DNA from: Gavia stellata
Lineage: Eukaryota > Chordata > Aves > Gaviiformes > Gaviidae
Direction of reading: 5' to 3'
Length of the DNA stretch: 64,000 bases
Assembly (NCBI RefSeq): GCF_030936135.1
Contig: NC_082595.1
Location: 84,124,451-84,188,450 of the forward strand
Shown here: positions 1 to 13,802 of the stretch, in pieces
Numbering within the stretch: position 1 is the first letter of the stretch
Layout of the letters: every line of letters starts with the position of its first letter
Translations under genes and position numbers: made by a program
The notes under the pieces: generated by a model
The model's input: only the letters and a program-made list of their open reading frames with translations
Told to the model about the DNA's origin: nothing
The model's database searches: none

Positions 1-2139
1 ATAGGCTCTAGAAGAAAAATAAGGATATTTATTTAATCTTTTAAATTCAATAAAATTGAATAACACTTAAAACTATTTATTTTATTGTTTATATCTCTGA
101 TTCAGATTGCCTTGCTGTTTGTGTAGCAGTGCAGTGACGATCTTCACATGCATTAATGTAATTCAGTGCAATTTATTTTCATAGTGGCTTTTATATCATA
201 TACTCCGAAACCATCAATTTTCTGAATGATAGACCGTATGACATTGAACAATGCATAGTAAAGAAAATTTGGTTTATTTTGGGAATAGATAATTTGTGAC
301 GTTTTGGGAGGAAAAGGTAGTATACTGTATTTCTAGTGTAATAGAACAGTCTTTTGATGTTCCCAAGAAAAAGTGAAAAAAAGTAGTAAAGAAATATGCA
401 GTAAAATTAAAATATGAAAAACATGTAATAGATTTGGTTATATGGGTGCATATAAACATACAATCAAAATCAAGGGAGATTTCATGGACCATTAAATTAA
501 AATCTCCTTGTTCTAAAAATGTAGTTTAAAAGTATAAAAAATAAGTTTGGTGATTGATGGAGGGGTAGTTTGCCTTTTTTTATGCAGTTAAGCGAAATTA
601 CCTGGCAATGTTAAGAGTGGATCTCGTGGATACATTTTCAACAAAATTACCTCAACTAGAAAATAATTTTTTGGGATCATATTATTAATGGGAAAATATC
701 TTTCTGTGAAGAGGTTCCTATGGATAAGGGTGAACTGTTGGTGCATATGAAAGAAAGAAATGCTTCGAGTTTTAAAATAAAGTCCTGGAGAGCAGTGATG
801 GAGTTTCAAATCCCCTAGTACAGTCAGTGCAGTATGTTCTATATTGATTATCCGATTACGGGACTATTGAATGTCGTAGGAGGATTTTCTCCCAGTCTAT
901 TCTCTTGACTTGTTCCATTCTGCATAGGCTATCCACTATTCCTTTGGACCAGATTACTGTAATCAATAGAGATTTGAAAGAATCTAGCAGAATGATCTTG
1001 AACTAGAAAATATCACATCCACTAATAGTGCTCTTAACCATTTAGTAGTAGGAGATTCCCTTTCAGCTTTTTAGTGAAAAATAACAAGCTGGTGAGTTTT
1101 GGTTTTCTTTTTTTTTTTTCTTCTGTAGTTTTGATCAGAGTGGTGAGAGATTTTAGTAACACTTTATTTCAATAAAGTAGAAATGTTATCTTCTGAAAGT
1201 TCCCATTAACAGCCCTTAATTCCCAAAAATGTTCACCTAGTCTCAAAAAACAATGGCTATGAGGCATTTAATTTATTATTAAATCTGGGTTTTCTGTAGT
1301 CTCTGACATTTTGTGTAATGTGAAATTGCGCTTTCGAGGTTTCAAGAGCTGGAACATCTAGAGTCCAATACGAATAATTTCACTTTGCTGCTTTATTTGG
1401 ATCTCAGATGAGAATTTCTGAGTGTTCTTTCTTCTCCTAAAATCAGAGAGAGGAAAGAAGAGAAACGGAAACATACTTCTCTTCAGACAAATGGGGAAAC
1501 CTGGTACAAGTATCCAAAGATAAAAAGTTTGCCTGGCTCCTTCCATTACAAGACTAGGTACATTTAACTCTTCAGGTACTCAATAAAAGGAAAGGAATGG
1601 TGTCTTTATTTCTCACAGGCAGATTTGTCTATTCTTAAAATAAAAAAGAAAAACTACCTTTACAAAGCTGTCAAAACACTACCTTCCCAAGGAGAATGTT
1701 GACCACCTAGTTCCTGAGGTTCACAGGTGTCAAATTATATTTGTTTGCTTTCCAAAACTGTTAAAGAAGATCACTGCTCTAGACTGATCAGCTGCTGAGA
1801 AGAGTTTAGCAATGAAATAAAACTTGTAAATTGCAGCTGAAACCTGAAACAGATGCTCCATGACAGTGTGGCTTCTAAATTTTGCTAATCCTGTCTAGGC
1901 CTGTATTTGACTTGTGGGATTCAACCCAATACTCTGTGTACACAGCCTGAGATATTATTACCTTCTGCATAGCCCAATGTACATTTGAGATCCAAAATGG
2001 CTGACCAGAAAAAACAACTGGAGATAACTGTCATAAAACAGGCACTCTGATAACACACATCTTGAAGTTTGATGGGATGATATTGCCTCCACTGATTGAA
2101 GGTGTGCATTATTACAGATACAAGGAAAAACTTCCACGA
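1..2139. other. Intergenic, AT-rich
   Basis: No gene, RNA or mobile element that I can recognise. Open frames are short and have no coding character. Confidence 0.7.
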
Positions 2140-2340
2140 GAGCAGCCCAAAAGTGGAGCAGTTTGTCCAGAGATCAGATTGTGCAGGCTCCATCTTTGGC
2201 GGATTCCAACACCCAACTGGATAAAGCCCTGAGCAACCTGGCCTGACCCTATAGTTGTCCCTGCCCCAAGAAGGGGTTGCGCTGGGGACCTCCTGAGGTC
2301 CCTCCCAGCCTGAATTATCCTACGATCTTGTGAGTATCAT
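2140..2340 (+). mobile_element. CR1 3'-end fragment
   Basis: About 200 bp resemble the 3' terminal part of CR1. Recognisable pieces are CTCCATCTTTGGCGGATTC, CCCAACTGGATAAAGCCC, TGAGCAACCTGGCCTGACC and GACCTCCTGAGGTCCCTC, then GAATTATCCTACGATC. The right end is clear near 2335. The left border is less certain because divergence increases upstream of about 2170. No coding frame remains. Confidence 0.8.
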
Positions 2341-5300
2341 CAAGTCTATTTGCACTTTGCAATGGTGCAAATTTCGCCATTGGTGCTGGGTTCCCAGCAT
2401 TTTGGTCTTGTTGCACAGACATCCACATACAGGTTGCTTAAAAAAAATTACAATTCATGGGATTTTGAATAGGGTAATGTTCAGTGCCTTAAATCAGTCC
2501 ACTGTCTCATCTATGCAGAGACCAGCTGGGGAATTACCAGTGCACAGTGTGGGTATGCACAGTGCCACAAACCCTTAAAAACTGGCTGCACTACAGTTGT
2601 AATTTTTACAACATCTTGGCTTTCATCCTTATATCACAATTACAAATTCCATATATTCTGCCACAGTCTGTGCAAAGAATGCATCTTTTATCTTCAAGTA
2701 GCTAGGATACATACGTTAGTAATATATCTTACAGTTAAAAGCATACATGCATTCAGGAGACATCATTGCAATGCGATACATTTAGGCTTGACAGTATCAG
2801 CTCTGAAAAGCAACATGATTTTTTGCAGAATGCAGCAGTCTACCTCCTCTGTAACTCAGGGACAAAGAGCACCTAGTCCACTCTTTCCATATGGAATGCT
2901 GCATCCATCATAAGCAGTTTTCATCTGAGAAACCCCTTTCACTCCGCCCACCAAGAAGAAAGTTTCTTGGAGATATTTTAATATTTATATTCATATATAA
3001 CAAATCCAGTGTATTATATATTCAAAATGAGTTAGCAATATTTAGCAGAAAAAAATATATCAAGATGATGAGTTTTACATTTGTGCCAGGGAGATAAGAC
3101 TCACAAGCGTGTTCAGCAAAGACCACAGTTTTGTCTCTCTATGTGTCCACTCTCAGAAATAGAGAACTGGAAGAACAGACCATGGCATAGACTACGTTTG
3201 ACCTGACTGGCACGAAGAAAGCTGCAATTAGGAAAATGCATTCTAACCCCATTTTTGGATGACCATTAATACACGGTTTTTTACAAGGAAGATTAAAACA
3301 TCACTTTCTTGCTAATTTTTAAATTAGATGGATAAAATGCAGTCTTTTATATAACCTGTGGGATACGTATAGTCTTTGGGACTATGGACTTTCAAGGTAT
3401 CAGGTGTAGCCAAAGACAGGCTAATCGAACCCACTTTTAAGCTTAGTTCATCCTTCTAAATAGCTGAATATAGGATGTGAATGTTATTGTAGAAAATATT
3501 GTATGCTTGCACAGTAATAACAGTGGAGTAATACTCTTCATTACTGATATTGCATCAAAACCAAATACTAACAGTCATTTTAGTCACAGCCTTTTATATT
3601 ACTAAAATAATTAATAGAATTTTGAAATCTTTCATAAATACACATGTGAACATTTTCTTATTTTAGATTTCCAAGTCATCTAATTTATACTGTTATTTCT
3701 GAACTATTTCTGTTGGTGTACAGCTTCTATGTTATTTAATACATCATACTCTATAGGTTAACATTACACCTACATTACTCATATTGTAATACCACTCTCA
3801 TACTGGATGGATTTATTCCTCAAGCTTTATATATATGTGTGTGTGAACCATTCACCCTTGACTCTTGTTATAGCAGTGGAGAAAAGTCAGCACTTTTAGG
3901 GTGCCAGTCATCTTGATCTGTTTTCAATGACTGCTTTAGTATGAGATGAATTACATCCAAAAAGTACTCATTTGTCCGGTTGATTTTAAGCATGCAAAAG
4001 GTGACTGGCACAGATGTAGATTTTCTCACTGTAAATGTTGATATTTGATTAGATGTATCACACTCCCCAAGCCCCAACTGTACATATATAAATCATTTCC
4101 AACAATCAGGAGGCGTACTTCCAGTCCAGTTACATCTGCTTGTCGTTCAAAATAAAAAGAGAATAAATTACCTATAGATAAATAAGAAAATTAAATAAAT
4201 AAAACTCATACTAATTATCAAATAAAGTTTGATCAAATATTTTTGTCCTGTAATACGGCATGCATGTATTTAATTATGAAATTAATGTAATGCTTCCTTC
4301 CAGTAGAGGGAGCTTAACAATGTATAGGACATCTACGCTCTCCAGCTTTATGTTGAATTAGATTAATCCCAACTATAATGTTGCAAGTATCCTGAAAAAC
4401 CCTTCTTGGTACTTGATTCCAATTCATTTTTACTTCATTACTAATAAAAAATTTACAAAAATAATTGTCTTGTATTATTTTCATTAATAATATCTATCTC
4501 TTCATTCCTGTATGAAAATATCCCATTATCTATTTCACTTTTATGACTAAGACCAATATTTATGTAGGAAGGTCTACGTCAACTTTAGCAACAAACAGAA
4601 CATTTAAGCAAGTCTCTCAAAAACTTAATTTCCGTTTGAATGCCTCCATTAACATGATTGCTGAAATCTTTGATGAAACAATAAACACTTAAATGTAGGT
4701 GCCAAACTCAAAGTGACCAAGATGTTAGGATTACAGATGCAGTAGATCACAGTCCAGTCTTTTTTTTTCTCCCTTTGACAAGAGCTAGTTAGCATTTCCA
4801 TCAGCTACGAGTTAGGAACTTTGAGGACCGTTGACCAGCATCAGCACTGACCATTGACCTTGCCAATGCTGTAGCTAAGTTTCTGAAGCTTTCTATCTAT
4901 AGAGCATCCAAGTCAGCTCTGCAGCAAATGTCAGTCTTCATCTGTGCCTTGAAAATAGACTGTAAGGAAAAGGATTCATTGCATCCAACTTTATATTTGA
5001 ACTGGTCACTGTAGTATCTAAAATGTATGCATTTTGGTCACTTAAAATATATAATTTAAAAAAAAAAACCAGCAAAAACTTCAGCACGGGACAACAAGCC
5101 AAATTTTATTTCATGTATACCAGATTTGTTAGAGCAGTAAGCTTGGTGAGCAAGCTGTAGTCTTTAGGTTTTGTGGTAACAGAGGAAACCTTAAGTCTGC
5201 TGTGAAATGGATGTTGTGGATTTACTGTGGTCTGATAGTTCTGCTGGGTAGAGACTTGAACCTTAGCAGAAAATTCCTCTCTTAAATTCATATCTGTTTA

Positions 5301-7031
5301 TAGATTAAAGTCTCAATTAAAAAAAAGTCATATGACCATTGGTATTGCTTTCTTCTGACTCAATAATACAACAGTCTGAGGTGTTATTCTGAGAATAAGT
5401 ATTAAGATCAGAGACTCCCTTGGTGAAGCTGTCTCCAAGCTCCCTTTGCAAAGAAGGGTCACTGCTCACATGCCTTTGGTCACTCCATGAACCTCTGGGG
5501 TAGTGGAGCATATGCTGGGTGCGGACAGGGTGGGATGAGGGGGGGAAATAACTTAGCTTGTCACCCACTGCACTCATTGGCACCTTCTGTCGCCCTGTGG
5601 AAGCAGGCGTGGAAACTGCAAAAATGCCCAGAGAAATGAGCTACGCTTTAGCTCAGATAATGCATTCAGCAAGCCGTGTGGCTTGTGCCACATCGTAGAT
5701 CTGTAGATAGGAATGGAAAGTTAAAGATCTCCAGGATGGATTAGTTCATGAAATAAACCTTTGTAATATGGGGAAAAATCTTTCTGATAACAAGACTCTA
5801 CTCTGGGCACAATCACCTGTATAGGAAAATACTGTAGCATGAGATTTGCATTGGGTTTTTGGGTGGGATTGAATTCCAGTACGAGGTGAATAATACAGCT
5901 TCTTTTCTTGTTGTATAAATTACAGCCCAAAAGATTAGTACCCCTGAGCCAAAAGGTATGAGACAAGATATAACCCAAGAGAAAAAATACATTTCAGGAG
6001 CATGCCTTCCTGCTACAGAGGAATGAAATATTGTTATGGATATAGCTGGTATTGCACTTCCTGCCATTACAGAGAAAGTTTATATTTCACGGTTTTTTCA
6101 AAGACAAATAGCAAGAATGGGTAAATAAAATATAACCTATTTACTTTTGTACCGTTTTTTTCCTTGGTAGATCCTGTCTTTTGCTTCAACAAAATGACAG
6201 GCCATCACACAAGAATTTAATATTTTTCAGAGTTTCTTTTGTTCCTTCTTTCATATCTGATGCGTCATTTTAAATGGTGGAAACCTTTTTCTTCGTTACT
6301 GATCTCAAAGATTTTTTTTTTGAAGTAGAGAGATTTGTAACAAAACATGCTGAAGGACCTGTGCATCAGTGGTCTTTTCTGAGCTCTTCTCTTGCTGTGG
6401 AAAGAGAGGATAGTGAGAAAATGGATACAGGCAAGACATCCATGTTGTGAAGATGTAAGAAAGCCACTTCTGCAAGTTCCTACGATCCTAAAGTGCTTTC
6501 CCAGCCATCGGCCTTTCCTCTACCTGCTGAAAAATTTAAGAAATCCGTCTCTGTTCTTCCCTCTCATCCTGGCTGCTGCCAGAGTAGTGGCACAGGCTCT
6601 TTGCTACTGTGTGCTTGCCTGGCAGGCAGCAGTGTTTGTGTGCTGCTCCCAGGGGGGACAGCTTTCTCTGCCTGCATACACAATGCTCAGTGCCTCCCAG
6701 GCAGCCGTGGAGGGGAAATGACCTGATCCAGCTCAGTTTCGGGGCTGACCAGAGGGTCCACAGTAAGAGTAACAAAAGCTGACACATCAAGCAACCGCAG
6801 AGGCTGGGGAGTTGTTTGTCTGAGCTCTTAGGAAGACAGTTTTCTTCCCGCCTGATTCACATTTAGACAATTATCCTCACAACTGGAAGGGTTGAAAAGT
6901 ATGTTCTGAAATGAAAGCCTGACCTTTGCAGAGGTGGTGACATATGCCAAGGGGAAGAAGCCGTTTTCTTAGTGTGTGAGTATTATTCGAGCCCTGATTA
7001 CAGTGTACTTAATATTGTCAACAGTTTGTAG
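2341..7031. other. Intergenic, AT-rich
   Basis: I see no supportable gene. Minus-strand frames at 5317-5583 and 5721-6067 are open but match nothing I know. A patch of higher GC lies at about 6,490-6,830. Confidence 0.65.
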
Positions 7032-7049
7032 GAGAGAGAGAGAGAGAGA
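7032..7049. repeat. (GA)n microsatellite
   Basis: About nine GA units, followed by a purine-only stretch (AAAGGAAAGGAAGGGGG) to about 7067. Confidence 0.95.
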
Positions 7050-10000
7050 AAGGAAAGGAAGGGGGAAGCAAGTATACTTTTAAATATGCACACAAATTTG
7101 AAAACTAGTGCTGCATCTGTAGCTGGATTTAGGAACTAAAATTGGAGAGGGTCTCTGAAGTCATTAAGATAAATTCCCTCCTGTCACACGCATTTTACTT
7201 TGCACTAGCACAGTAGCATTTTGCTTACGAATAAGCAGTAGCACATTCATATGCAGTAACTCTCTCTGTTGATCTGAGATGTATATTATACATTCTTCTC
7301 ATCAGGTGTCTATTGACTAATGGAGATGCACTGTGTTGTAGAACTTTATTAAAGGTTTCTTTTTCAAATAAAATTATTATTCATTAGACATCCAGATTGA
7401 CAGAAAAGTATGGAATGAATAAAGATGTACCAGTGAAAGTACCATTTCTTCAGATGATGTAAACAGATGTAAGTCAATCAAAGCCAAAGGGTCTATTCTG
7501 GTGTTCACCAATGTACATCTCAAACAATTTTAAAATTCTAAAAATTTATTTAAGCCCTGACCATTGCCAATTTTTTTGGTTTTCTTTCTGCTTAACCCTC
7601 AACAGTCTTTTTAATGATATGTGGTATTAACTTGTATGCTGTAATGAGGGACAGAAATAAAATTTCTGTTTATCTTATTGATTAGAAGCACCATACTGGA
7701 CTCCTTCTCATGCCTACTGTCTTACTTTTCCTCTTGTCCTCTCTCTTCATACTGTCTTGGCCAACTGCAACAGTCCCACGTGTAACTTGGCCTCAGATTG
7801 TACTACCAAAGTTGTCTGTGGCTATGACTGGTGACAGACCCTGTGATGTTCATACAGTTTTACAGAAGAAGTAGTAAAAATAAGATGCATTTGTCAGGTG
7901 AAGTATCAAGCACTTTGTCCCAATCAGATCCATTTTTAAATCTCTCCAGTGAGAAATTAGTCTTCATTATTCTTATACATCGAGGTAAAATTATTTTGGC
8001 AGATAAGTTTTGGCCAAAAAGTAGCAGCACTAGTGAGAGAGATTAGCTGGTATTGTTTAGTTATCTATATGAACAAACAGCATCTAACTCTGACAATATT
8101 TGAGGTCCACCAATTTCCTGGATATACTTGCTTTAGGCTTCAGCCAGAAAGAAGGAATTCGTTGCTTTGGTGGTTGATTTCCTTGGCTGTAGATAATGGA
8201 CAGACAGCTGTTGATCAGCCCATTTGATCACCAGTGCTTTCAGCATACTTCTCATTAAAGGATGAGCTCCTGGCCCATCCTTCGAAGTATGATACAGTTG
8301 TTTTCCTATTTTTTTTTATAATGCTCAGGGGGTCATGATGAGCGACTGCTCTTTTGTTCTGATAAAACTTGTGCAGAAACTCACAGCTTTGATACTGTTT
8401 TTTCTTGTACCTACCACATGATTGGCAACCATGGAAAAATGAAAAATGCTTTTGATATGAATGCGTTTCATATGATTCCTAATGTCTATTTGAGGGAATG
8501 TCCTGACTATCTAACTTCCAGCTACTCAAAGTCTCAGCTCCTATTCAACCATACTGCTAAAAGCCACAGTTTGATAATGTTTGTCTTAAGGTATTCTCAT
8601 CTTCTGTCCTTGCAACTGTGAGTGGGATTGAACTCCTCCATCCAAGCCAAGTATTTTCCCCGACTCAGCTGTGTTGCTGCAGCTTCAGTGGTGGCACTGT
8701 GATAGGAATAAGGGATCAACAATCAAGCTAGTATGCTGCTGAATTAAAGGTATATGGAAACACAAATTCAGTTCCTCAAAAACCAGTGAAGAGAAGGAGG
8801 AAGCTTTGAATGTCTCCAGAGTGGGTGCTTCCATTTTAGTTAGGAGTTAAAGTATGTCACTTGGGCAAACAGGATCTTTCTCTGGGAACTTAAAGGCGCT
8901 GTGTCTCATCCTTGACTATATGTTAGCACTGTGGATGCTTCTTTGAGAAGGACAGCTTTGCTGGGTTCTTAAAATTTCAGTGCAGGTGGATGGATCCCAA
9001 TTTTTTTCTTTCTGTTATTAAAGCACTGTCCTCTTTGCAGTCTCTCAAACTGTCTGAAAAGAATCACAGCTGAATGAAAGCAGCTACTGAGTAAAGCTGG
9101 AAAGTCTCATCAAAGCTTGTGTGTAGAGGAAAGCAAAGATCCCCCAATTAGCATCTTGACTTGTGATAGTGCTGGAAAATCTCAGAACTCTGATTTCTTA
9201 CTTTCCTTCTGAAATGACAAAGATTGGTGGTGGCCACATTTTCCTGAGGCTTTCTATAGTAAAGAAATTGTGCCTTCTGCTGCTGGAGGCAAACATATGC
9301 ATCATAATAGTTCTTTGTTTCATCAGATAGCATCGTTGCAGTTATTCAAACAGGGTATTTTGGGAAATGTTAATGTTCTAGCATCCATTATCTCTCCACT
9401 TGCTGTAAGTGAATATAGCAGTAGCATATGCTATATTCTTCACCTTTGTGCTCAAGATCTGGTTCTGGTTAGAGTGCAGAGACCCAACTCCATTATCCTT
9501 GATTTCATCATTTCTTAATATTTGTGTCTTGTCTTCTCATTCTAATTGACTAAGGTTCTTCTCTTCATGTCCAGAATTTTGGTATTTGAATGTCTCTCCA
9601 AAATTACTGACACATTTTTATTTACAACCTTCCTTGAAAAAAGAACCATATGAATAATATATCTGTATGTGCTTTTCTTTATCCTAGATGAGTTCCAGCT
9701 GGTAAAAACCACATAAATACAATGAAAGTTGAAATAACATGCAAATATTAATTCTTGTACTTGATACTTAGACACCCTTGTGAAAGAAAATATATGGATA
9801 TGCATATAGGAGATAATTTACTATTTATCATCACTTTTACAGTCACAGCTCCTTACAAAGAAGCATTTCCATGCTTCCCTGTTTTGCAGTTTCTGGATGT
9901 TAATTAAAAAATTAGATGAATAATGAAGTAAAACATGTTGAATATTCAAGTAAAACAAATAAAAATCCTCTTTCTCATGACAGATGTATTAATTTTTGTA

Positions 10001-13000
10001 TTACTGTTACATAACAAAAGATGTAAAATCTATTACTTCAGGTACTGAAAGCAGACATCCCACAGTGATAGAAAAAGCACTGGAGGGAAAAAAAAGAACT
10101 TTCTTTTTTGAAAGGACCTGATAAGGACTGGAGAGACTATTTTTCCCTATTTATATTGTCTATTATTTCCCTCCTACGTTCAGTGGGATGAAGGAAAAGT
10201 GAGTTATGTAAAGCTCCCAGTAATTAAGTTGTCTTAAACTGGTGAGCTAGTACACCAAAAGATAAAATTACCAAAACAATAATGCATTCCACTCCAAACT
10301 ACTTTCATTATATTTGTAATGCAGAGCAAGAATGCTGTTAAATTAAGACAGGTTTGCTTGAATAAATTTAATCAGTGTGCACACAGTATGTTATTGCTCA
10401 TTTTCAGAACTTTCACGTCTAAGTCTGTAGCCATTTTATTTGTGTTGTTAGTGGTTTTTTTTTCCTTTTAAATCTCTACTGTCCAAAATAATTTCCAGCT
10501 TTTGACATTGCATTTATGAAGAATGGCCACTAGAGTGCTGCAGGTATCTATTGAAGCTGCAGTTGTGTACATATACCATCAGTATTTCAGTTTCAAATGT
10601 ATTTTTCATATATATATATATAAAATATGTATGTTTTTTAAAAAATAGGTTTTGTGCTAACTATATACTTAAAATCTTTCAGGATGGCTATGTGTATAAG
10701 CAAGCTCAGATGTGAAATTTTTGTACATATAGAAAAGAAGGGTATGACTGCTTACTAGGTAGTCTAGAATTGGATAATGGTTTAAAGGATGGATAGTTAC
10801 ATTATATGTTGTTGTCTTTTAAAGGGCTACCAAGTAACACTGTTAAATACACATTTTCTTGTTCAAGCTGGCTATAGCATTACTGATATAACTATAACGT
10901 GTGTGCTTGTATAACTAATTAGTTATCTTCAGGTCTAGTGTCCATTTCTGAATTAATACCAACAGAAGATACAGACAAAACTTGTTTCTGAAACTTGTTT
11001 GAGTGCTAATATGAAACTCTTCATAGAGATCTCAGTCCTTACTCAAAGTTTTGGTCAAATCTGTCAAGCAAGGATTCACAGTTTTCTGTGCCAAAAGGGA
11101 TATACACACATTCCCTGAGAGAAGCCCTGAATCCACTAAGAGCCACTCACCCCTGACTTAGCACTGTACTTGTTCCTCCCTGCCAGTGATTAGTCCCTTT
11201 TACAGCAGCAGTTGTAAGAGTAGTAGCCTGACCGGGACGATACAAGACCCTCTGCTAGAGCCTATTAAGTGTTGAGGAGAAGCCAAGTGCCATCTCATGT
11301 TTCTGTGGTTTCAAGGTTGACCTTGGCTGTGTCTAGTACAGCAAAAACCTCTTGGTCAGACTCCTTCACAGCCACAAGTTAGAGTATGGGACCGAAGTAA
11401 AAAACCTGGCAAAAGCAGTTTGAGATATTATAGTTCTGAGGCTGTCTGGTTTAACTCAGTCTAAAAGAGCTATAAAAAAATCACTTTAAAGCTACACGAA
11501 GACAAGGCCAAAATATTACTCAGAGGTTAGGAAAGGAAAGATTAAAGTTGGGAAGTCTTGTCAGAAAGAAACTGTTACTGAGGTGAAGATGAAAACTGAG
11601 CACTTCCAGCCTGCTCTGAGGAGTCTGTCAGGACACAGCACAGGAAAGGGAGAGACTGCTAAGACAAATAGATTAAGAAACGCAATAGCAGTTAAAGAAT
11701 CGGACAAGCTGGCATTGCAAAGCAATGCTACAAGAGAAAACTTAAAAAAAATCCTTGAAAGACCCTGAAAGATGAGGAGGACTGAGGTCACTGTAACTAT
11801 GACGACCAACAAAACGGACAAAGGAAAAGAACAGGCAAAGAAAACCGAAACCAGAATGATTTGACACACACACATGCTCTTTCTGATCACTCAGGGGAAA
11901 AGGAGAGTGGAAGGAAGGAGAAAAAGCATTTCAATGATAAGCAGAGAAGGGAAGGGTTTCTTTTGCCTTCCTCCTTTGGCTTGTATTAAATTCATTTCCA
12001 TTTCACACCCTCCATCCTAAATTGGCAGTGTCAAACTCTGCTGTAAAGTTAATGAAGGATGTGGTTTTAAAGTGTTTGATGTTTAATATATCTTTTAAAT
12101 GTCATTATGTGCCAGGAATTTCTAATCATATTGCTAAGTCTTTTATCAACCTTACAATCTTCTTTTCCATTAATATACTGATCTTGCATGGTAAACTCAA
12201 AGAACAAGTATGGAAATTTCTGAAAATCCACAGATCTCAGGCTATCTCAAACACACAGATTAATAAGGATTTACCTAATCACCAGTGTGGAATTAATCCA
12301 TGGAAACCTATGAGAACAGATTGGCTCAGAAAGTATAACCAGTATGCCAAATTCTTCTTTCATTCAAGTGCATGCGAGCTGATTGACTGATCCAATGATG
12401 GATTTTAGGTGGTTTCATATTTTAATGAAGAATATAATAATCAGTGATTGTTGTGAGGGAGGGGAAAGTGAAATAGAAATGCTCTATGTCCTAAGGAGGG
12501 AGCAGGGGGAATCTACAATCCTAATATTGGCATAGAGACAGGGAGCTCTTTGCAGCAGCATGAACACCTGTGAAATCAAAGACATCTTGTCGGGGCAAAA
12601 CAGCCCTGGTCTGTGGTGTACTTTGAAGGGACAAAGCTCAAAACAACCCAGCACCATTGTTGCCACAGTGGCTCATCATGTTCTGTGCAGTATGACACAC
12701 CAAAATGTATGATGTTACATGTTTCTGGTTTAGGTTGGCTAGGAAAACTTCTTAGCAGAAGGCACTGTCAGGCTATCACAAAATGAGAGTACTTGATAGT
12801 TTTTAGGAAGCAAGGCAGCCGTTCAAACAGTGGAGTTTTTCACCTTTGAAAAGTCTACATTGCTGCCAATAGGTACTCAATGACTTAGTGTCACAGAAGT
12901 TTTCTTCTGGGAGTTGGCAAAGTTTGATCCCCAGTAGTTAATGAAAAGTATTTTTCTGTTGTTAGACTTCCTAAAACACCAATATATGGCTTTGCTCAGC

Positions 13001-13417
13001 TACAGCTTTAAGTGCCAATTTGAGGTCTTTCAAGACAACCAATGTTCAGATAAATCAATCAAACTTTTCCAGTGTTTGTGCTAAGCTTCTGCTCGGAGGA
13101 AAGTGGTGTGTTTACCTTACTGTGTTGTATCTGTTGCTAGAAGTGGAGTTAACTTTGATCTCTACTCTACCTTTTTTATAGGTAATGCAGAATCCAGAAT
13201 GTGAAGGGGTAGTGACATGAAAAACTAGGACTAGGCCTACAGAGGTCTTACATGCCTGGAATCAGTGCACTAATAAGATCATTGTTTAAAATGTTATGAG
13301 GTTTTGACTTCCATGACAAAGAGTGACAAGCTCTTGTCTATATTCATTTAGGACTCTATGTATATCCCTTTGAATAACATAAGAATTGTGTCTGTTGCAT
13401 TTCACAAAATACCTGAA
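7050..13417. other. Intergenic
   Basis: Apart from the AT microsatellite, I see nothing functional. About 11,500-11,960 is strikingly purine-rich on the + strand. Confidence 0.65.
10608..10622. repeat. (AT)n microsatellite
   Basis: A short perfect AT run within an AT-rich patch at 10,600-10,660. Confidence 0.9.
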
Positions 13418-13796
13418 TGTGGAGGAATGGCTTAGTAACAAGGGACACGATCTGATTCCCATGAGCAACCCAGTCTCTGATGAGAGGAAGGCTCGGAGGA
13501 AACCGTTAACTGTCCTTGAAAGCCTGTTGTGATAAGAGACAGTGGAATGGTAAACAAGAAGAAGGAGCTACATCCATGAAGAGGAGAAGTGCTCCTGTGC
13601 GTGCACAAGAGCACTGTACCAATCACACTCGCCGCCCTGGCGCGTGAACAGAGGCTGTAAGCCAATTATACAACTGTTGCGGACGCATGTTCTTGGCATC
13701 TGTCTATATATACTCTGTAAGCTTGAATAAAGGGGAGAACGACTATACTCATATTGAGATTTCATCGTTACTCCAGGTGGTTCTCCCTCTCCAACA
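13418..13796 (+). mobile_element. Solo LTR of an endogenous retrovirus, with 6-bp TSD
   Basis: This 379-bp element begins TGTGGAGG and ends CCAACA, so it has TG...CA termini. It is flanked on both sides by the direct repeat CCTGAA (13412-13417 and 13797-13802). Internally it has CCAAT boxes at 13619-13623 and 13662-13666, a TATATATA box at 13705-13712 and AATAAA at 13726-13731, in the order U3-R-U5 on the + strand. A 6-bp duplication fits the ERVK/alpharetrovirus-like class. No internal retroviral sequence or second LTR is nearby, so it is a solo LTR left by recombination. The specific family is not identified. Confidence 0.85.
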
Positions 13797-13802
13797 CCTG
13801 AA

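Noticed and set aside
5721..6067. Two overlapping minus-strand frames that look vaguely protein-like
   Set aside because: They match no family I know, and overlapping frames of 84-85 codons are common in a window of this size.
11561..11890. A 109-codon hydrophobic minus-strand frame that looks like membrane segments
   Set aside because: It is the complement of a purine-rich tract, which automatically gives Leu/Val/Phe/Ser-rich translation.
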